From: JBAVQS01 sp049694275
Lineage (GTDB): Bacteria; Chloroflexota; Anaerolineae; UBA4142; SHND01
DNA: 7,282 bases
Direction of reading: 5' to 3'
NCBI GenBank assembly: GCA_049694275.1
Contig: JBAVQS010000378.1
Span: forward strand, 1 to 7,282
Positions 4,106 through 7,282 of this stretch are shown here, piece after piece (within the stretch, counting starts at the first letter, position 1; each line of letters opens with the position of its first letter). A model generated the notes under the pieces. That model was given only the letters and a program-made list of their open reading frames with translations. It was not told the DNA's origin and made no database searches. The translations under genes were made by a program, and so were the position numbers.

Positions 4106-7045
4106 ATGGATGATCAAAGATTGAAAGAGTTCTCCGAAAGATTTTGCCAAGAGATTCAGATCTCGGACGCGCTCAAGTCTCATGTGAGTGAACACCAGCG
4201 ACGTAGCGAACGCGCACAGCGGGTACTCATAGTTGAGGGCATACCTACGCTTTCCGAATCGGCTCTGCGCGAGCTGTTTTTCGATTCAGATGCCTTCAGT
4301 TTTTGGAAAGACAAGGATTGGGAATTCAATGATCGCTTGCAGAGTGTCGGACTGGACGGGTTGCGCCAAGCGTTACTGGAACTTGTCGCCCGTGCCGAAC
4401 GTGGACTCACCACAGATGATCTCAAGCTGGTCTGGGCGATGCGCGGATTGGGCACATTGCTCTCCACCGAACTGCTCGCTTATCGCTTCCCGACGCGCTA
4501 TTGGACTTATAGCAAGAAGGTGACGTTGCCCGCTTTTAACAAGCTGGGAGAGGACTTGTGGGCGAATCTCCCGCGCGGGCAAAAGTCTGACCCGTTTGTG
4601 TATCTGGCGCTGGAGCCGCGCATGGCTCGCGTACGCCAGGCATTGGCTGATGGGGGCCTCGCGAACCCGGATAATTTAGTGGCAGACATTTTTCTATGGT
4701 GGCTCAAGGAAAGCAAAGACATCGAAGCGGTTGTTCCTCCTGCCGTCCCGTTTGCCCCTATTGTTTCTCCCCCTAGCTCGGGCATCCCTCACGTCGAGCC
4801 TGCAATGATTGAGCAGGCGCTGCGTGATTTTGATGCGCAGAAGCGAGCTCAGCCTGAGTGGGCGGATTGGGAATCCAATCGCACGCACCAATATGCGATT
4901 CTCTGGCAAGGTCATCGGTACCCAGTCAAGGAAATCGTTCGGGCGGCCACGGGGGCAGCCAATTTCCAAAGTAGCCAAACTCGACCCTATTTGGAGAAGC
5001 ATGGTTTCCAGATTATTTCATTGCGTGCCGAATCGTCGAATGCATGGTTATTTCAGGCCAACCCGCGCGTATACGACCTCGAACAAGGTCTGCGCCGTGA
5101 AAGGCTGAATGACTGGCAGGTTAACCGCTATCGCAATGAGATTCATAAAGGTGATAAAGCAATCCTATGGAAAGCGGGCGAAAACCGAGGACTCTACGGT
5201 GTGGGCACAATTGTGTCCGACGTATATGAGCGCGGGGACGGGGATAGGGTCGTTGACGTGCAGTATGACGGACGATTGGCACAACCGCTCCTCTATGAAA
5301 AGTTGTGCGATGACCCAATGCTTTCCAATATGCTGATCATGCGCCAGCAACAAGGCACCAATTTTAGGATTAGACCCGAGGAGTGGGAGGCGCTGCAACC
5401 GCTTTTAGGCAAAATCATTCCGCCCGATGCGGATGCAATGGATGCCCGCAAACGCACTGCGGTTCCGCCGAAAGAAGTATCTCTCCTGGCTTTACTACAA
5501 CAGCATCTCGCTGCGCGTAATCTGCATTTCACCGATTGGCAAATTGCCACATTCTATACGGCACTTCAAACGAAAGGGTTTGTTATTCTCAGTGGCATTA
5601 GCGGAACCGGCAAGACGAAACTGGCGCAGAACTTTGCCGAGCTATTGCTGCAGCCAACCACAGACACGCTCGTCGGTTCGGACGAGACCATCTCTATTAC
5701 AATTCAGCCTTACATGCTCAAGTACGCGCGGTTCATTATTCCACAACAAGCGACACGCTTGTTTGTTCCACCTCCACCTGGCGAATCCCGCGAAATCAAA
5801 GTTTCGTATGGCAACCGCGACCAAACGTGCCAGCTCTCTCATGCCTATTATTCGAAGCATGATTATCTTTCCTTGCTGCTGCGTGGCGGCGTGCGCCAAT
5901 GGTTCGCCAAGACTTTTGCGGAAGGTGATACGCTATTGCTTGAGCCTGAGCTGGATCACGATCAGAACTTGACAGGCTTTCGGCTCATTACGAGCAAGGA
6001 GGAAGCAAAACCGCCGAGTCGCACCAAGACCGGAGGAAATTGGCTGTTTACTTCAGTGCGTCCCGATTGGCGTGACAGCAAGAGCTTGCTGGGGTACTTC
6101 AATCCACTCACCAGTGTATATGAGTGGACACCCTTCCTCCGCTTCCTGCTACGTGCCGCGTCAAGTTTTCGCCAAGAGGATGGCATTGCTTGGTTTGTGA
6201 TTCTGGACGAGATGAATCTGGCTCACGTGGAATATTATTTTGCCGATTTACTGAGTGTGCTCGAATCAGGGCGTGATGAGGGTGGCTGGACGCGGGAGCC
6301 GCTCCGATTAATATACCCGGATGATGCTGAGGGAGACCTTCCGCCACGTGAACTGCGGCTACCGCCCAACCTATATGTTATTGGAACAGTCAACGTGGAC
6401 GAAACTACACACGCATTCAGCCCCAAAGTGCTTGACCGTGCCTTCACTCTTGAGCTCACGGAGGCGGATTTCGCAAACTATCCGACTTTATCCAATGATG
6501 ATGACGTGGAGATCGGAGAAGATGACCGCGAATTGGTGAACACGAATTTTACGTTTGATGGTCAATTTATCAGTTACGGGCTTGATGCCAAGAAAATGAT
6601 TGCTGACTATCTCACAGCGCATTCGGAGGTACGATCCCGTTTGCAAAATCTTAATGCACTCTTGCGTCCCTATGGCCTTCACTTTGGGTACCGTGTCTTT
6701 GATGAGGTTATTCTTTTCCTATGCGCTGCTGATTCTAATCGCCTATTCGCCGGATCGGGCAATCTGGAAACAGCTCTTGATGCTGCCGTACTCATGAAGG
6801 TCTTGCCCAAGTTTCACGGCTCGCGCGGTAAACTGGAATCTCCTCTGCGGGCTGTACTTGCATGGTGCGTGGACCCTGACGCGCCGGCTGAAGATGCTGT
6901 TGCGGATTCGCTAAAGCAAGGTGACTCTGCAGACGACGTGAGCGAAGTGCTCGGCCAGTTGAATTATCACTATCCTGCAACAGCTGAGAGAACTCGGCGG
7001 ATGCTGCGATTGCTCTATACAGACGGTTTCGCTACGTTTGGATAA
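4106..7045 (+). CDS. McrB-like AAA+ NTPase with EVE domain and core insertion
   Basis: This is the predicted motor and target-recognition subunit (979 aa) of the McrBC-like pair. Segments in order: a helical N-terminal domain (about 1-205, unassigned); a Pro-rich linker (about 208-228); a ScoMcrA-like head (about 230-305; HQYAILWQGHRYPVKEIVRA); an EVE domain (about 312-434; WLFQANP at 314-320, W337, KGDKAILW at 348-355, GLYGVGTI); and a second linker. The AAA+ core starts near 458, with Walker A GISGTGKT (497-504), Walker B FVILDEMN (697-704) and the McrB-type LAHVEYYFADLLSVLE. It continues with the sensor segment GTVNVDETTHAFSPKVLDRA (760-779; R778 a candidate arginine finger) and a helical C-terminus. 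Between Walker A and the DWRDSKSLLGYFNP segment lies an insertion (about 533-640) that resembles a B3 DNA-binding fold. EVE domains read modified bases, so modified (for example methylated or hydroxymethylated) DNA is the likely target. GTP versus ATP use cannot be read from the sequence. Confidence 0.9.
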   Translation: MDDQRLKEFSERFCQEIQISDALKSHVSEHQRRSERAQRVLIVEGIPTLSESALRELFFDSDAFSFWKDKDWEFNDRLQSVGLDGLRQALLELVARAERGLTTDDLKLVWAMRGLGTLLSTELLAYRFPTRYWTYSKKVTLPAFNKLGEDLWANLPRGQKSDPFVYLALEPRMARVRQALADGGLANPDNLVADIFLWWLKESKDIEAVVPPAVPFAPIVSPPSSGIPHVEPAMIEQALRDFDAQKRAQPEWADWESNRTHQYAILWQGHRYPVKEIVRAATGAANFQSSQTRPYLEKHGFQIISLRAESSNAWLFQANPRVYDLEQGLRRERLNDWQVNRYRNEIHKGDKAILWKAGENRGLYGVGTIVSDVYERGDGDRVVDVQYDGRLAQPLLYEKLCDDPMLSNMLIMRQQQGTNFRIRPEEWEALQPLLGKIIPPDADAMDARKRTAVPPKEVSLLALLQQHLAARNLHFTDWQIATFYTALQTKGFVILSGISGTGKTKLAQNFAELLLQPTTDTLVGSDETISITIQPYMLKYARFIIPQQATRLFVPPPPGESREIKVSYGNRDQTCQLSHAYYSKHDYLSLLLRGGVRQWFAKTFAEGDTLLLEPELDHDQNLTGFRLITSKEEAKPPSRTKTGGNWLFTSVRPDWRDSKSLLGYFNPLTSVYEWTPFLRFLLRAASSFRQEDGIAWFVILDEMNLAHVEYYFADLLSVLESGRDEGGWTREPLRLIYPDDAEGDLPPRELRLPPNLYVIGTVNVDETTHAFSPKVLDRAFTLELTEADFANYPTLSNDDDVEIGEDDRELVNTNFTFDGQFISYGLDAKKMIADYLTAHSEVRSRLQNLNALLRPYGLHFGYRVFDEVILFLCAADSNRLFAGSGNLETALDAAVLMKVLPKFHGSRGKLESPLRAVLAWCVDPDAPAEDAVADSLKQGDSADDVSEVLGQLNYHYPATAERTRRMLRLLYTDGFATFG

Positions 7046-7071
7046 ACCAAGAGATCGCTGTGCTATGCGTT

Positions 7072-7095
7072 TTGAGCCAACGAGGAGCGGCTCAA
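7072..7095. terminator. Weak hairpin between convergent genes
   Basis: TTGAGCC (7072-7078) pairs with GGCTCAA (7089-7095) around a 10-nt loop. It lies 26 bp after the AAA+ stop codon and includes the stop codon of the convergent aminotransferase (7094-7092). Neither strand has a T-run after the stem (TTTT precedes it on the plus strand), so intrinsic termination would be inefficient. It may act in both directions or only protect mRNA ends. Confidence 0.3.
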
Positions 7096-7282
7096 CCCAG
7101 CGCTTGTCTGACGCGTCTTCCTATGCCGCGCAGCCGGTCAGCCGGCTCGTTGGCGAATACAAAACGCACGTATCGATTGCTGGCGGCGCTCCCCCAATTG
7201 AGCATGGGGGTGGCCGCGATTTTGCCGAATTCCAGCAAGCGTTTCGACGCGGCGGCGCTGTCGAGCCCGAATGGCGATACGT
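7092..7282 (-). CDS. PLP-dependent aminotransferase, C-terminal fragment
   Basis: The last 62 codons of a leftward gene enter from the right edge; its start lies outside the window. The fragment begins VSPFGLDSAAASKRLLE and contains IAATPMLNWG, then YVRFVFANEPADRLRGIG, and stops at TGA (7094-7092). This is the usual end of the small domain of fold-type I aminotransferases (class I/II): a helix, the (A/V)TPG-type strand, then YVR(F/L)xFxxEP..RL with the substrate-carboxylate arginine in the YVR position. Substrate cannot be told from this part. Cofactor lysine and most of the active site are outside the window. It converges on the AAA+ gene with 46 bp between stop codons. Confidence 0.75.
   Translation of the reverse strand, partial: VSPFGLDSAAASKRLLEFGKIAATPMLNWGSAASNRYVRFVFANEPADRLRGIGRRVRQALG

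Noticed and set aside
5427..5972. 181-codon plus-strand frame within the AAA+ gene
   Set aside because: It overlaps Walker A and the insertion in another frame, with Ser/Arg-rich sequence and no features; the 4106 frame has clear AAA+ motifs throughout.
7076..7154. 9-bp inverted repeat GCCAACGAG / CTCGTTGGC
   Set aside because: The second arm lies inside the aminotransferase coding sequence, 61 bp away, and codes for conserved-looking residues; it is most likely chance, with no sign of a mobile element or att site.
1..7282. tRNA, rRNA, CRISPR array, insertion sequence or methyltransferase gene
   Set aside because: I looked on both strands: no cloverleaf or TTC-type arm, no regularly spaced repeats beyond the 14-bp units, no transposase motifs, and no DPPY/PCQ-type methyltransferase motifs.

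Overview
The window is 7.3 kb of moderately GC-rich bacterial DNA with four complete genes and one partial gene. The dihydroxy-acid dehydratase (IlvD) has the flavour I associate with Chloroflexota and other thermophile-like lineages (residues 88-97 and the C-terminal ending). That host guess is weak and rests on recollection, not on a search.

Layout. Positions 1-95 hold no assignable gene; at most they contain the Pro/Ala-rich end of something to the left. A small uncharacterised protein (119 aa) runs leftward from 455 to 96. Its promoter lies so close to the ATG that the mRNA is probably leaderless. A divergent promoter at about 514-519 drives an ilvD-like gene (568-2331). Its short leader is made almost entirely of 14-bp repeats, the last of which supplies the ribosome binding site. 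A 199-bp gap (2332-2530) carries a good sigma70-type promoter and a near-perfect hairpin. It leads into a two-gene operon: a PD-(D/E)XK nuclease of the DUF2357/McrC-like type (2531-4093), then a 979-aa McrB-like AAA+ NTPase (4106-7045). The right edge holds the last 62 codons of a leftward, convergent PLP-dependent aminotransferase.

How the genes work together. The nuclease and the AAA+ protein form a McrBC-type, modification-dependent (type IV-like) restriction module; no DNA methyltransferase gene is present. The AAA+ protein carries several apparent reader parts: an N-terminal helical domain, a ScoMcrA-like head, an EVE domain (a PUA-like fold that reads modified bases), and a roughly 110-residue B3-like insertion inside the AAA+ core between Walker A and Walker B. 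IlvD and the aminotransferase are metabolic genes flanking this defence island.

Most unusual point. The IlvD homologue keeps its three Fe-S cysteine positions. It has lost the Mg2+-ligand Asp, the carbamylated Lys and the catalytic Ser of the IlvD/Edd family, while keeping a clean 587-codon frame. It is therefore either a pseudoenzyme or a repurposed paralogue, and should not be annotated as a working valine/isoleucine enzyme without a test.
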